Shown here piece after piece: positions 12,801-29,999 of a stretch of DNA of 64,000 nucleotides. Each line of letters begins with the position of its first letter. Position 1 is the stretch's first letter. The translations under genes were made by a program, and so were the position numbers. Below the pieces are notes generated by a model. That model saw only the letters and a list, made by a program, of their open reading frames with translations. It had not been told where the DNA came from and did no database searches. Source of the DNA: Cunninghamella blakesleeana (lineage: Eukaryota; Mucoromycota; Mucoromycetes; Mucorales; Cunninghamellaceae); the NCBI GenBank assembly GCA_017871115.1, contig JAFCIZ010000003.1, positions 559,001 to 623,000 of the forward strand. Direction: 5' to 3'.

Positions 12801-15069
12801 AGCTATGGAGGAGTTAGTTTGTAATAAAGTTGTTCCAATATCTCTTTCCATTAAAAGGGTATCACGTTCAGTGGTAACTTTAATCATTTCTTCAGTTGCA
12901 TCTTGTAGTCTAAATTTCAATCGATTGATTTCATTTTTTAACCTGATTTCATTTTCATTATTATTATTTTCATTATCAATAGAGGCGGTTAAATTATTTG
13001 CTGTTGTTGCTGAACGAAGAGAATTGATTTCCATACGTAATTTATTGACAAGAGCACGTAATGAATTGACTTCAATGGATGCATCAGCAAATTCTTGATT
13101 AATGACCACACGATTTTTAATATTGCGAGCACGATTAGCATAACGTAAAGTATTGAGTGTTTCAGCAAAATTAGAATCTGACGGTGAAATACAGGCTAAC
13201 ATTAAAGTTTGGCTATTACCACCTAACGAGTCTTGTAGAAGTCTTGTTAATTTACTATCACGATAAGGAATATGAGCAGCACGTCGAGTTTCGTCACCGA
13301 GTGCAGAAATTACATTTCCTAGAGCTAATAGACCGGAATTAATAGCAATCCCTTCTTTAGCACGATCACCTTCTGCATTTGTGCGTTTTAACTATAGTAG
13401 TTTTTTTTTTAAAAAAAAAAAAGAAAAAAGAAAAAATAGTAAATCAATATTAAAAAAATCATTTACATATGGTTGAGTATATATATTAATTGACGTACTC
13501 TCTCAGAACCAGCAAGATCAACGAAATGAAATTTACTATTTAATGTTTTAGGTTCATTATTTTCTAATCGATGTTGTTTTAAAATGACAGAAAACATAGC
13601 ATGTGATCTTGAAGAAACAGAATTCATATCAGTCGAGGCAGTTGTCCGACATAAAGATCCCTTTTCTAGTAGTCTAAATAAATAAATAAAAAAACAAAAG
13701 TATGTGCGTATGACAAATAAAATAATAAAAAAAGGAGTTTGTTACGTTAGGTAATATATTTATTTATTTATTTATTTGTTTTCTTTCTTTCTTTCTTTTT
13801 TTTTCATTTGTTTATTACTCTAGTACTTCTGAAGCATTGTAACACCTTTCTTCTTTTACACCTGTCCAATATATATTACCAGCAATATCCTCACGAATAG
13901 AGACTTCTGTAAGTTGATGTGACGATGATGACAATCCTCCAGTACTTCTACGTTTTTGTTGTATTGGTGTATTTAAAAGATCTATTAAGTCTTCATTATG
14001 TAATTCTAAAAATGAGATATATAATTCATAATTGTATTCTTCTTCATTTTCTGATCGTTCTTGTAGTGATTTAAATAGCTCCACCATAAACCTTGGTACA
14101 ATTCCTAATAAAATATATTTAAAACATTTAAAAATATTAGTTTGTTTATATTTTTATAAAAAAAAAAACAATAATCGTTTATTTTATTTTTTACTATTAT
14201 TGCTAATCATCTACCTTGATTTTCTTCATCTTTTGTATTATCTAATCCAGTACCCATACTAAAATAATCACCATTTTTTAATTAGTATTAATTCATATGC
14301 CAGTATATAGAAATATCTACTTAATTATGTCATTTTAAAAATATTTATTTTATTTGTTTACCAATATGTTTTCCCAGCTCCAGTTTGACTATAATATATA
14401 TATATATATATACATACACATATAAACATACATACATGTATATAATATCAAATAAAGATAATAAAATGAATAACAAATAAAATTATACAAACATTTTTTT
14501 TTTAGTAGTTCAGTTTTCCTATGTGTTTTTCATACCCATATGCAAGTACAGTTGCGTTAAATCTAAAAGGATATCATGTAAATAAGATCAACAAAATAAA
14601 TAGATACAGGTGAATAAAATTTTTTTTAATGATAAATAATCATATAACTAAATATATCTATTTAATAAATGTTTGTAAAAAATATGCTTGCTTCTTATTT
14701 TTTTTTTACCCTTCAATAAATTTATGCAGCAAAGGGGTAATAGATTTTGAATATACAGTTGCTTGAGATGACGCAGGATCGAATACATAGTCGAAAGTAA
14801 AAGATTTATCTGTTCCAAGTAATACTTGTGGTTCGTTTGGTATAAAAGTAATACATTCATTACAGTTGTTATATTTTTCTTTAGCTGTTAAAGGCCGTAC
14901 TCTTAAACCTACCCTATTTAGATTTTATTTTATAATAGTATAAAAATAAAAATAAAAATAAAAATATAAAAAAAGGATTCATATAATATTAATTTTTAAA
15001 ATACATTCAAATATTAATGCTGACGTTATTATTTTTATTATTTTAATACCTAACAGCAGTGGATGTCAT
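8833..15069 (-). CDS. Kinesin-4 family motor protein
   Basis: Eleven exons (15069-15050, 14913-14710, 14562-14536, 14388-14362, 14258-14215, 14104-13819, 13673-13499, 13391-12201, 12093-12049, 11943-11833, 11706-8833) splice in frame to 1667 residues. The N-terminal motor (about 1-365) has VRVRPL, the P-loop GQTGAGKT (about 84-91), switch I with [10 protein letters not shown], switch II LAGSERLKRT, and the closing helix [14 protein letters not shown]. All elements needed for ATP hydrolysis and microtubule binding are present. Long coiled coils follow, particularly in residues 711-1200. The C-terminal third is low complexity, with Gln, His and Ser runs. The motor and the long coiled coil fit the kinesin-4 group (KIF4/KIF21-like), but the Cys-rich tail of KIF4 is absent, so subfamily placement is moderate. 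Likely role: plus-end microtubule length control or spindle midzone function. Exons 3 and 4 are only 27 nt each and flank the P-loop. Confidence 0.88.
9783..9830 (-). repeat. CAG/CAA repeat encoding a polyglutamine run in the kinesin tail
   Basis: About 16 consecutive glutamines, encoded by mixed CAA and CAG codons, lie in the C-terminal low-complexity tail and are followed by His-Gln-His. Shorter Gln runs occur elsewhere in the same exon. The mixed codons suggest selection for the amino acid rather than recent triplet expansion. Confidence 0.8.
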
Positions 15070-15566
15070 TATAGGTATATTATTTTACAAAAGGTATATT
15101 TATTTTTTAAGAAAAAAAAAAAAAAAAGGTGAGGAAAAAGGGAAAGAAAAGGAATTAAAAAAAAAGGCGGACAACAAAAAAAAAAAAATCACAGGTCAAG
15201 AGTATAGTGTTACCATACCAACGGAATCTTTTCCGAGGTTTTTTGACATTTTTTTTTAATAAAATCAATATAACCCATTTAAAACTGTATATATATATAT
15301 ATATAGTTATATAGTTATATATATAGTTATATATGAACCGTATAGCTATATTTTAAATACATATATTTATATATATATATTATTTCTTTTACCTACTAAC
15401 ATTGATTATCATAATATTTGAACATGAATATATATAAACATATATATAAAGTTTGAAGATCATGTGGGCTTTTAACATATAAATGGTTTATCTATAAGCC
15501 CCTTAATGTTTATGTTTTTTTATTCTTGGTATGATCCCCCTTTGATTCTATTTATCCTAATAATTA

Positions 15567-15645
<79 letters not shown>

Positions 15646-15959
15646 GCTTATTACTATGCTCATTTCCATTATGATTATTTAATTGTGAAATGAATTGACA
15701 TTCTTTCTTTATTTATTCATTAATATGATGAAATAGAAAAAAAAATTTAAAATAAATATCAACAAATAATAATTATTACAAAACCATGTACATTTTTTAT
15801 TTTTTATTTTCTTTCTTTTCTTCTACTTTTATTACACAAATAGATTTATATATATTGTAATAATATATGCATTTATATCCTTAAAATATGCATTATACTT
15901 GATTTTATTTTATTTTATATTTATATTACAAAAAAAAAAAGCGATTCTATCTATATATC
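15070..15959. other. Intergenic DNA with long AAT microsatellite
   Basis: This lies between the kinesin start and the stop of the Bmt5-like gene, and so carries the kinesin promoter. No gene is recognised. A short open frame at 15059-15259 on the plus strand overlaps kinesin exon 1 antisense and is dominated by Lys runs; it is not supported. Confidence 0.55.
15567..15643. repeat. AAT trinucleotide microsatellite (about 25 units)
   Basis: An essentially perfect TAA/AAT array of about 77 bp in the region upstream of the kinesin gene. It is non-coding and likely length-variable. Confidence 0.9.
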
Positions 15960-17093
15960 CTAAATTTGATTATCCTTCATTTGTTTAATACGGGCATCGT
16001 CATCTCCAGAATCCGAATCCGAATCGTTCTTATTATTTCTTTTTCTTTTCTTTTGTTGATGATTTTTTGATGAAGCCAGTTTTTTCCCTTTTTTACTTTT
16101 TTCAATTTCTTTTTCCATAACATAATTTCGAACAAAGATATATATTTTTGGATCTGATTTTAAAATTTCTTCATTTTCGCTCTTACTTAAACCTTCTTTA
16201 AACCCAATTGTACGTCGATGACAATAACCAGGATAATCCGTAGGGACAAAGGGTATACTTGATTTTATGGTTAATTCACCTGTCCATTTAGCAACGAATT
16301 TTACTTTCCATTGATCATAAGGCTTAATGGTTTTTAATGTAACGATGATTTCACCATCTCTTTTTTTTGGATTTTCTTCTTCTTCATCTTCATTCATATC
16401 TTTTTGATCATCATCATTATCCTTTTCTTTTTCTTCATCATTATTGTCGTTTTCTCCATCTTCTTTTTTCTTGTTCTTGGTTAACTCATATCGATCATCA
16501 CTAATAGCTAATAAAGGTGTAGCCGATTTAAAAAAGTTTAATAATAACTGTTGATTGCTTTGTACGTTTCGCTGTTCATCTTTAATACCTTTCCCAACAT
16601 GAGGAAAGTTAAAGATAATTTTTGTATAATGATGATGTGTAATGGCTTTATATTTCTCTAGTTTGGTTGCATCGATATCATAGAGAACTGTTCCACCCAT
16701 GGCTTCAATGGTTTCAATGTTTTCTTTAACTTCTTCCCCATATTTTTCATATAATACTTCTTGGCTATCAAAACAGGTAGCTATTAACTTTTCTGCTCCA
16801 AGTAAATAGTATTGATTCACCAAAGACCTTGCGAACGAAAAATTACCTTCCCCTATCAATAATACTCGATCATATTCATCGACTGTTATTTTTAAATGTT
16901 TAGGTCGTTTTAATAATGGGTCAATCTTGTTGCTTGATTTTTTCTTTATGCCATGTGATTTCAAAATAACGTTTTGTTTTTGTTTGGACTTTAATTCTTC
17001 TCTTTTTTGCTGTTTTTGTTGTTCAATTTTTCTTATTTCTGTTTCATAAAGGACTTTATTTAATGCTGACTTGAGTTTTTTTTTAGGTGGCAT
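15960..17093 (-). CDS. BMT5: 25S rRNA (uridine-N3)-methyltransferase, Bmt5-like
   Basis: A single exon of 377 residues. The protein carries the Rossmann-like methyltransferase domain of the DUF2431/Bmt5 family. The SAM-binding motif is LLIGEGNFSFARSL (about 78-91), followed by an acidic strand end (CFDSQE) and the characteristic IIFNFPHVGKG segment with downstream SNQQLLLNFF. In yeast, Bmt5 methylates a uridine in 25S rRNA in the nucleolus. The N-terminus (about 1-65) and C-terminus are Lys/Arg-rich, fitting nucleolar localisation. An acidic insertion (about 207-247, Asp/Glu/Asn-rich) interrupts the catalytic domain and is probably a surface loop. The first ATG follows an AT-rich leader. It lies 200 bp downstream of the tubulin cofactor D stop on the same strand. 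Confidence 0.9.
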   Translation of the reverse strand: MPPKKKLKSALNKVLYETEIRKIEQQKQQKREELKSKQKQNVILKSHGIKKKSSNKIDPLLKRPKHLKITVDEYDRVLLIGEGNFSFARSLVNQYYLLGAEKLIATCFDSQEVLYEKYGEEVKENIETIEAMGGTVLYDIDATKLEKYKAITHHHYTKIIFNFPHVGKGIKDEQRNVQSNQQLLLNFFKSATPLLAISDDRYELTKNKKKEDGENDNNDEEKEKDNDDDQKDMNEDEEEENPKKRDGEIIVTLKTIKPYDQWKVKFVAKWTGELTIKSSIPFVPTDYPGYCHRRTIGFKEGLSKSENEEILKSDPKIYIFVRNYVMEKEIEKSKKGKKLASSKNHQQKKRKRNNKNDSDSDSGDDDARIKQMKDNQI

Positions 17094-17293
17094 AATAGTG
17101 GTATGTGTGAAAATAAAAATAAATAGATATAAATATTTTTTAAAAGAGAAAAAGAAGAGATATATAACAGGTTTTTTTTAAAAAATCTCATAATACTGAG
17201 TTAAAAAATTGACTGCTTTTACTTGACTTATATAGCTTTTTTTTTGCATGAATTTTATTCATTTTTTATTGTGTGGATAATAAAAAAATTAGT

Positions 17294-22954
<5,661 letters not shown>

Positions 22955-23251
22955 TTATATTAATAATTATATATATGAAGAGAATATTATACTTTTTTCA
23001 AGAAAATAATAATAATGAGGAATAGAAAAAGAAATGAAAAAATATTTGACAGCAAAGAAAATAAAAATGTGCGTCCTTAACCATACGAAAAAAATTTGAT
23101 CTCCGAAGTTTTTTTAAACAATTTTTTTCACGGTTTGCATAATTGAGACTTTTTTAAAAAAACGTAAAAAATAAAAATAAAATGATTTATTAATTTATAT
23201 ATATAGGGATAGAGGAAGTGGGTATAATGTTATATATGCATATCAATAAAA

Positions 23252-25888
23252 TTATTGCTTTTCATCATCATTAGATAAGTCTAAATCTAAAATTCTTCTA
23301 TCTAAAACGTTTTTAAGTTCATAAACCATATTTTGAGAATCTAGTCTTGAGGATTTTTCTTTCACCTAAAATAAAAATAAAACAAACAATAAATAAATAA
23401 ATAAACGAATAAATATAATAGATTATTTTTAGTATTATTTTCTATTAAAGATGTTTCATTATATTATTACCTCTTTTTCTCTTTTTCGTTTCATTTCTTC
23501 TATTCTTTCAGCCCTTGATTTTTTTATAGGTAACTGATTATTATTTTTTTCAAGAACGTCGGCTATGGTTTCAAAAACAGAAGCTTTTGCTGGTAAAGGT
23601 AATTGAAATAATTCAGAATGTTCATCGGCTGTGATTAAATAAGGAGGGGCTTGTTTGTCTAATGAGTTGGTTTGATCGTTCAAGGTTGGTGATGGAAGTG
23701 GAGAAGGTAAAGCCTCTTCATTTTGTTTTTTTTCATTTAGTTCAGTATTGGATGGTGATAATAAGTTTTCCAAGGCATTTTTCCCTGATTCCCATTCTAA
23801 TATCATTTGTTGCATATCTTTTTCCATTGTCATATATTCCTTTTGTAATAATTTTTGTTGTGCGATTAATTCATCATCGTTTTGATTTTCTTCTTCTTTT
23901 TCTAATGGATTATCCTTTTTTTCTTTCATATTGGCTATTAATTGTTGTCTATTTCGAAGTTCATCGTGGCATAAATAAACTCTTGCTTCCATAGTTCTTA
24001 GTTGTTGCTCCAAGGAGGATAATCGATGTACAAATTGACGAACATGAGCATCTGTTACTTCATTAGAAGTAGGTACAGTCTCATCTATATCGTTTATTGA
24101 TTTGGCTATAAATAACATGTGTATTAAAATAAAATAAAAAAGGAGTCATTAATAAAAAATCACTCTTTTATTTAATTTTATTATTTTTATTTTCAACAGC
24201 ATGATGGTATAGATATATGTGAATATATACCTTTTTTTCTCTCATCTATTATTACTATTATTATTAATTCACTTACAAAATTCAGATTCTAAAGCAACTA
24301 CCACATCTTTAGCAAAGCCTCGAGTTTCATGGACCAACTTGGCTAAAACGGAGTTTATATTCATCCAACCTGATTCGTACCCTTTACGCATCGAGTCATG
24401 CCCACTGGTCATAATTGAAAGAGCTAAAAATTGCAACATACATTCACGGCGTTTCAAATGCATTAAATGAGCTAATGTTTTCAAATAATCTAATGTGATG
24501 CCACTACCATTATTATTGCTACCATCATTAGTATTATTACAATCCTGTTGTTGTTGATGATAGTCCCCTAAGGCTGATAAAGATGCAATGGAGTGAATAT
24601 TGTACATATCAAAAAGTCGAGATAATGATTGTTTATTTATACTATCGGTCATATCAATGATGGCTTCTTCATAAATAATAAATGCACGTCTTAATAATTT
24701 AGCAAGCTGAAACCTTAATTGAGAACATCGCTTTGTTTTACTGGTTTGTTCAATTCGTGAGATAGGTGATAAAGGGGTGGATAAACGATAGCCTCTTGAT
24801 ACTAGTTCGATTTCTTGAATAGTTAATAATGCTTTATGAACTTTACTATCTAATAATTGACTATATTCTAATACTTCTTGAAGTTGTGTTAAAGCTCTTT
24901 GATATAGTTTTCTTATAGATGATCGTCTCTATATATAAATAAAAAAAAAAAAAAGAGAGAGAGAGAGAGAGCATAGAATAAAAATAAATAAATAAATAAA
25001 GCTGCCGAAAATATGCAAGATGATATTGTTTTTTAAACAACAATATGCGGAGCTTATAAAAAAAATGACCTTATTTTTTATATAACCTACCATATGTCGA
25101 TATATAAAGTATAAAGAAACACCACTTGCTAAAGTCATAGTAATAGTAGGTGTAAAAGAGACAATAGCATTATGACTATGAACGTTACGAACTGTTTTGA
25201 TGCGAGAGGGAACAAATCTTTCTATACCTAAAGCTACAAATAACCCAGAAAGAGTTGCTATGGTTCCTATTTTACCAGATCTTGTATGTGCAGCTGCTGA
25301 ATGAAAAGGTGGTGGTGTATGATGGTATTTTTGTTGCTTTGTATGAATAGATAATGTATCACTTAATAAAGGTGAGGTAACTATCAAATATTTAAATTTT
25401 TCTTCAAAAGCTACTTCTTCTAGAATAGGTAAAGATATAGAAAAGGTATCCTAATTAAAAAAAAAGAAAATAATAGAAAAGAAATAGTAAAAGAATAAGT
25501 ATAGTTATAAATATATCTTAGAGTGTTTCATAAAAATTAATGGATAGGAGAGAGGGTGGATTTTCTTTAGTTTACATGTAAAAGAGATCGTCTCCAATAA
25601 CGATAAAGTAATTCTGTTAAATTGGATATGGCGGATACTTTTGGTTTCATAGGTGTCGAATGTATACCGAGATGAAGTGGTGCTGGTTTAATTATAGTTT
25701 CTCCACTATCAATAGCTAATAGTAATAATAATATATATATAAAAAAAGCAAAGAAGGAAAAGAGGATAGAAAAAGACGAGTGAATAAAAAGAATTGATTT
25801 AAGCTTTTCTTATTTTATGAATTTAAACGACGTTACATTGTAAATAATCCGCAATTGGAGTATCTTCATAGACTATGAATTCTGACAT
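23252..25888 (-). CDS. Vezatin/Inp2-like myosin-binding membrane protein
   Basis: Six exons (25888-25837, 25715-25576, 25450-25091, 24928-24277, 24105-23471, 23365-23252) give 650 residues in frame. Two hydrophobic segments are predicted by eye at about 125-144 (IGTIATLSGLFVALGIERFV) and 159-180 (FTPTITMTLASGVSLYFIYR). They are separated by a short basic loop, the two-helix hairpin seen in vezatin. A helical cytosolic region follows (RRSSIRKLYQRA, LAHLMHLKRRECMLQFLALS) and then a heptad-rich coiled coil around 410-470 (LSSLEQQLRTMEARV). The fungal members of this family (Pfam vezatin, 'myosin-binding motif of peroxisomes') include Inp2, the peroxisomal receptor for a class V myosin. A role as an organelle-to-myosin adaptor is therefore inferred; the organelle is not shown by the sequence. 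The gene starts about 860 bp from the DUF3020 gene on the same strand. Confidence 0.65.
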
Positions 25889-26745
25889 AGTAAAAAAAAA
25901 AAAAGTCGTACAAAAGTTAATAGGTTTAAAAAAAGGAAAGTGAAAAAAAAAAGAAAAAGAAGAATTGAAAAACGAATTTTTTATTTTTTATGTTTTTTTT
26001 CGAGGAATACTTTTAAATCCCGTTACTTTTTTATATTACTGGAATTTTTCTTTTTTCATCATTGAAATATTCTTTTAATGATATTTACTGGACATTTGTT
26101 TCATCCTTCGCTTTTATTCTTTACACAAAAATATATGAAAATTGATTACAATTGTTAAAAATTAAAAATGATAATGATAAAAAAATAAGCAATCATTACT
26201 GATTTAATAAGCATAGCAAAATAGGTGACACAAATTTTAAATATTCTTTTGGTTATTAAATTCAATATATTGAATTATTAAATATATTTATTTATAATTA
26301 TAAAAAAGAATTTCACAAGTATTTCTATATGTATTGAAATTTAGTTTCACGTTATTAATTAGTTATGTAGATAAAAATAATTGGTAACCTTATTTACATA
26401 TATTATATTAAATAATGATATAAAAATAATTTAAAGGTAAAATTCATATCAAAATTAGCCTATAAAAAGCAATTTTTTTTATTATAATTGGCATAAAGTA
26501 TTTATGTACTCTCAAACTATTTATTTGAAATATTGATTAGCTTTCTGAATATTCAATTAAAAATTATCTAGTTTCAAGGATGAGCGTACATTTTTTTATT
26601 CTGTATTTTCCCAACCCCACACTATGTAATCCTGCTCCAGTTTTTTAATCAGTTTATAAACAAGTATTAAGCTGTAGCAATTGCAGTACGAATGTATACA
26701 AACCATTCAATTATGGCATTTTCTTTTTTTAAAAAAATAAAAAGT
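25889..26745. other. Intergenic DNA
   Basis: AT-rich DNA between two minus-strand genes, containing the promoter of the vezatin-like gene and the 3' end of the DUF3020 gene. An antisense-looking frame at 26667-26867 overlaps the neighbouring CDS and is not supported. Nothing else is recognised. Confidence 0.55.
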
Positions 26746-27390
26746 TTATTGTATAGGATTTGGCTGCAATAACAATGGCAAATTAATAGGACAGCAATAT
26801 AAAGGAATAAAAGATTGGATAGGGGGTAAGTTAATCGAAGAAGAATATTGATGGTTTTGTTTATCAAGATTAGGATGAGATAGGGGATATGAATGTGTCA
26901 TAACAAAAGGTAATTCAAATTCATGGCGTGGTTGATTATAAAAAGGTAATAATAATAAGGATTCGTTTTGACTACTATTGCTTGTTTTTTGTAATCGTTT
27001 GGCAATTTGTTCCTTGATAAAATTTTCTTTTTCTAAACAATCGTGTTGAAATTTTTTTCTAGCTAACTTATAAACTCGACATCTTAAATCGTTCATTTTA
27101 TTTTTATCTCGATTAGCTGCTCTCCATCGTTGCATCCTAGAAAAAAAAAATTCAGGAGTATACATATAGTAATAATGATAAATATAACGAAAGCTCAAAC
27201 CTTTTTTTAAAAAAATATTTTATTACCGTTTAGTTGATGATGCATTAGATTTATTTTTTTTAAAACTTTTTTGATCTTGAAAGATTGTGCTGTGTTTTTT
27301 CTGGTAGAAAATAATAGCAATATTATTATTATTTACGTACTAAACAAAAACCATTATTTTATTTAGTTTATTATTTCATTTACATACCAT
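26746..27390 (-). CDS. Small DUF3020-type protein, function unknown
   Basis: The model has three exons: 27390-27388 (the ATG alone), 27300-27227 and 27136-26746, giving 155 residues. The recognisable part is a basic, arginine-rich motif: RWRAANRDKNKMNDLRCRVYK followed within five residues by ARKKF. It matches the short conserved DUF3020 block found in many fungal proteins, some of which are putative transcription regulators. The C-terminal half is Pro/Asn/Gln-rich and probably disordered. The start is the weakest point. A single-codon first exon ending ATG|GTATGT is suggested because exon 2 opens in frame right after a good acceptor and has no ATG of its own. The internal ATG of exon 3 (27135-27133, MQRWRAAN) would give a shorter 130-residue product. 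Function is not assigned. Confidence 0.6.
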
Positions 27391-28185
27391 TTTTTTTTCT
27401 ATTTTTTCGATTCGTTTTCCCTTTTAATATATATATTTAATATTTAAATCATTCTATAAGATAAACAAGACAGAAAGAAAAAGAAAGTGAATTAAAAAAA
27501 AACAAGAAATCTTATACAGAATAAATAAAATTAAAATTAAGTATAAAAAACAGATATGTATGATTATGTATTAAACTGTACTCTACTTATTTAAACGTGA
27601 TTTTTTTTTAAGAAAATGTATATATGCAAGAACTTATTTCAATTGCATTATTTTTTTTTTCTTTCGTTGTATTTTTTTCCATTTTTCTTTTGTTCTATTT
27701 TATTTCTATTGATAGCGATTCCTATTATATATATTTAATTAAAATTGGGAGAATAAAAATGTAGTATCGGGGTTTATTTTATTTCATACTGATAATTTAT
27801 ATTTATTTATTTATTTATTCTTTAAACAAAACCAAAACATTTTCGTAAACGATTATAATATAATTGATAAGCATGAATAGTTTACCCATTATTATTGATT
27901 AATACAAGAAAAACTCAGTGGTTGGATTTTTTTTAAGAGTGAAACCTAGATGTAGATTAAAATATTTTTTTTCTTTTTCTTTCTTTTTTTTTTAAAAAAA
28001 TTGTCTTTTTAAAAAAATATTTTTTTTTACATTAAAAGTAGTAGAAAGGTAAGCAGCGAATCGTCATTTTATTAAAATTTTAAAAACTATACATATGCAT
28101 ACATTCAATGTTATCCACTATTATAATTTTTATTATTTTATTTTTTGACATGAGATTAAAACCCAGAATTACTTTTATCTTTTAG
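27391..28185. other. Shared intergenic region between divergent genes
   Basis: About 800 bp separates the DUF3020 gene (minus) from the Sec14-like gene (plus), so both promoters lie here. It is AT-rich with T/A runs near 27960-28030. A short upstream open frame (ATG at 28150, 11 codons) ends just before the Sec14-like start. No other feature is recognised. Confidence 0.5.
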
Positions 28186-29670
28186 ATGGCCATTGTTTCG
28201 TTTTTATACAATAACAATAGCAATGATCATACACCACAAAAAGACACTGAAATAACAGAAGAAGAAAAGTTAAAAATAATAGAATCAATAAAAAAATCTT
28301 TGAATGAAATAAATATCCATTTTACAAATGAAGTAAAACTACAAATAAAAAAAAACTTTTTTTTTTTAAAAAATTACACACTCATTTAAATTATTTTTTT
28401 TATATATGTTTATCTATATAGCATATTGTTCAATTTCTTGTGGCTAATTCATGGAATAAGGTATATATATATATATATATATATATTAAATGGTATAATA
28501 AATATAGGTATAATGTAAATTTTAATATTAATAAATAATTTAGGAAGCTGCAAAACAACATATTATATCATCCATGGAATGGCGTGAAAAAGAAAAAATT
28601 GATTATTGGCCAGTAGCAACGAAATATAATAAATTACCATTACTTGTTTCCGTACGAGGGTATAAGTATATTCAAGATGCTAATACAGAATATCATCCCG
28701 ATTTATCTGAATCATCTATTCGAATTTTGAACTATATGGGTGGTGATTGTTTTCATAAATTTGATAAAGAAGGGCATCCAATTTTAATCGATCGAACAGT
28801 AATAAATATATATATATATATAGATAGATACGGATATGGATATATAAAAGATGAGTTTATTTATTGTATTAGGAAAAAAAAATAGTAATGCATATATTCT
28901 ATTTTCTTAGGGATATCATCAATCAAAAGAAATTGGTATAAATGTTAATGATGAAGAATTAAAAAATTATCAAGTATCATGTAATGAATTTTTAAGTCGA
29001 GTTTTATTTCCAGAAGCAACAGAACGTGCTGGTCGTTATATTCATAAAGAAACCATCATTTTCGATTGTGAACATATGGGGTTATTCCGTAAACACATAC
29101 ACACATAAACATGTATATATACATTAGTCATCATTATAAATACTCACTTAATTTTATTTATAAACAGAGTTTCATATGGCAGGATTAAATAAAATGAAAC
29201 AAGTACTAGCTTATTTACAAAGTTATTATCCAGAAACACTTCACCATCTATTCGTTGTCAATGCTCCTTCTGCGTTTTTAATCATGTGGAAAGTTATTAA
29301 ACCTTGGCTAGATCAAAGAGTAAAGCGTTGTTTTATGATATAACATAGTATATTATTTATATTGGTATAACTTATTTCTATATTTACTTTACATTCTTAT
29401 TTTTATATCTAGACGCTGGATAAGGTGCATATATTGGGAAAAGACTATAAAGATTGCTTATTAAAATATATTGACAGCGATAGTTTACCTGACTTCCTTG
29501 GTGGATCATGTACATGTAAACATATGCAAGGTGGATGTGTTCCTTCGATTATCAAAGGCACAATACCTTCTTTAAAAATAACAGATGATAATGAAAAAGT
29601 TGCTACTTCATATAATTCAGATATAATGGAGCAAGCAAGGCAAAATAAAAACTTAACAAATTTAGTTTAA
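28186..29670 (+). CDS. Sec14-like CRAL-TRIO lipid-transfer protein
   Basis: Six exons (28186-28332, 28422-28460, 28544-28798, 28911-29088, 29168-29319, 29413-29670) join in frame to 342 residues. An N-terminal CRAL-TRIO-N helix region is followed by the lipid-binding domain. Typical elements are FDKEGHPILIDRT, YIHKETIIFDCEHMG, MKQVLAYLQSYYPETLHHLFVVNAP (shown here only as a landmark starting at MKQVLAYL), and the closing VHILGKDYKDCLLKYIDSD with LPDFLGGSC. This order matches phosphatidylinositol/phosphatidylcholine transfer proteins of the Sec14 family, which couple lipid exchange to Golgi or plasma-membrane phosphoinositide signalling. A Cys-rich insertion, GGSCTCKHMQGGC, follows the usual LGG motif. 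No Golgi-dynamics domain is seen. The first ATG lies directly after TTTTAG, so a spliced 5' UTR is possible, but no upstream coding exon is evident. Confidence 0.85.
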
Positions 29671-29999
29671 AGAAAGTAAGGAAGGAAATTTAAATTTCCT
29701 TAGACTTTTTGATTTTTTTTTAGTTTGACGGATTTTGAAAAATTAACCTATTACGGGTCAAAAATACCTCCTTACTTTTAATTTTTTAACAATATAAATT
29801 TTTTTTCTTTCTCTTTTCCTTCATAAAACTTTTTTTTTTTCTGTCAACCAGCTATATCTTTTCTCTCTCTCTTCCTATTACATTCTTTTTATTTAATTTA
29901 TATATCATCTTCATCATCTCATATATACATATACATTCATTCATATATACAACATAAATACACTTTAATTATTTATTTAGAAAAAAAGAAATAAAAACA
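29671..29999. other. Short intergenic promoter region
   Basis: About 330 bp with T-rich and CT-rich tracts (29800-29890) between the Sec14-like stop and the next start. It probably contains the terminator of one gene and the promoter of the other. No gene is seen. Confidence 0.5.

Noticed and set aside
24861..25043. Frame overlapping a vezatin-like intron
   Set aside because: It is intronic sequence between in-phase exons 3 and 4 and reads mostly simple repeats.
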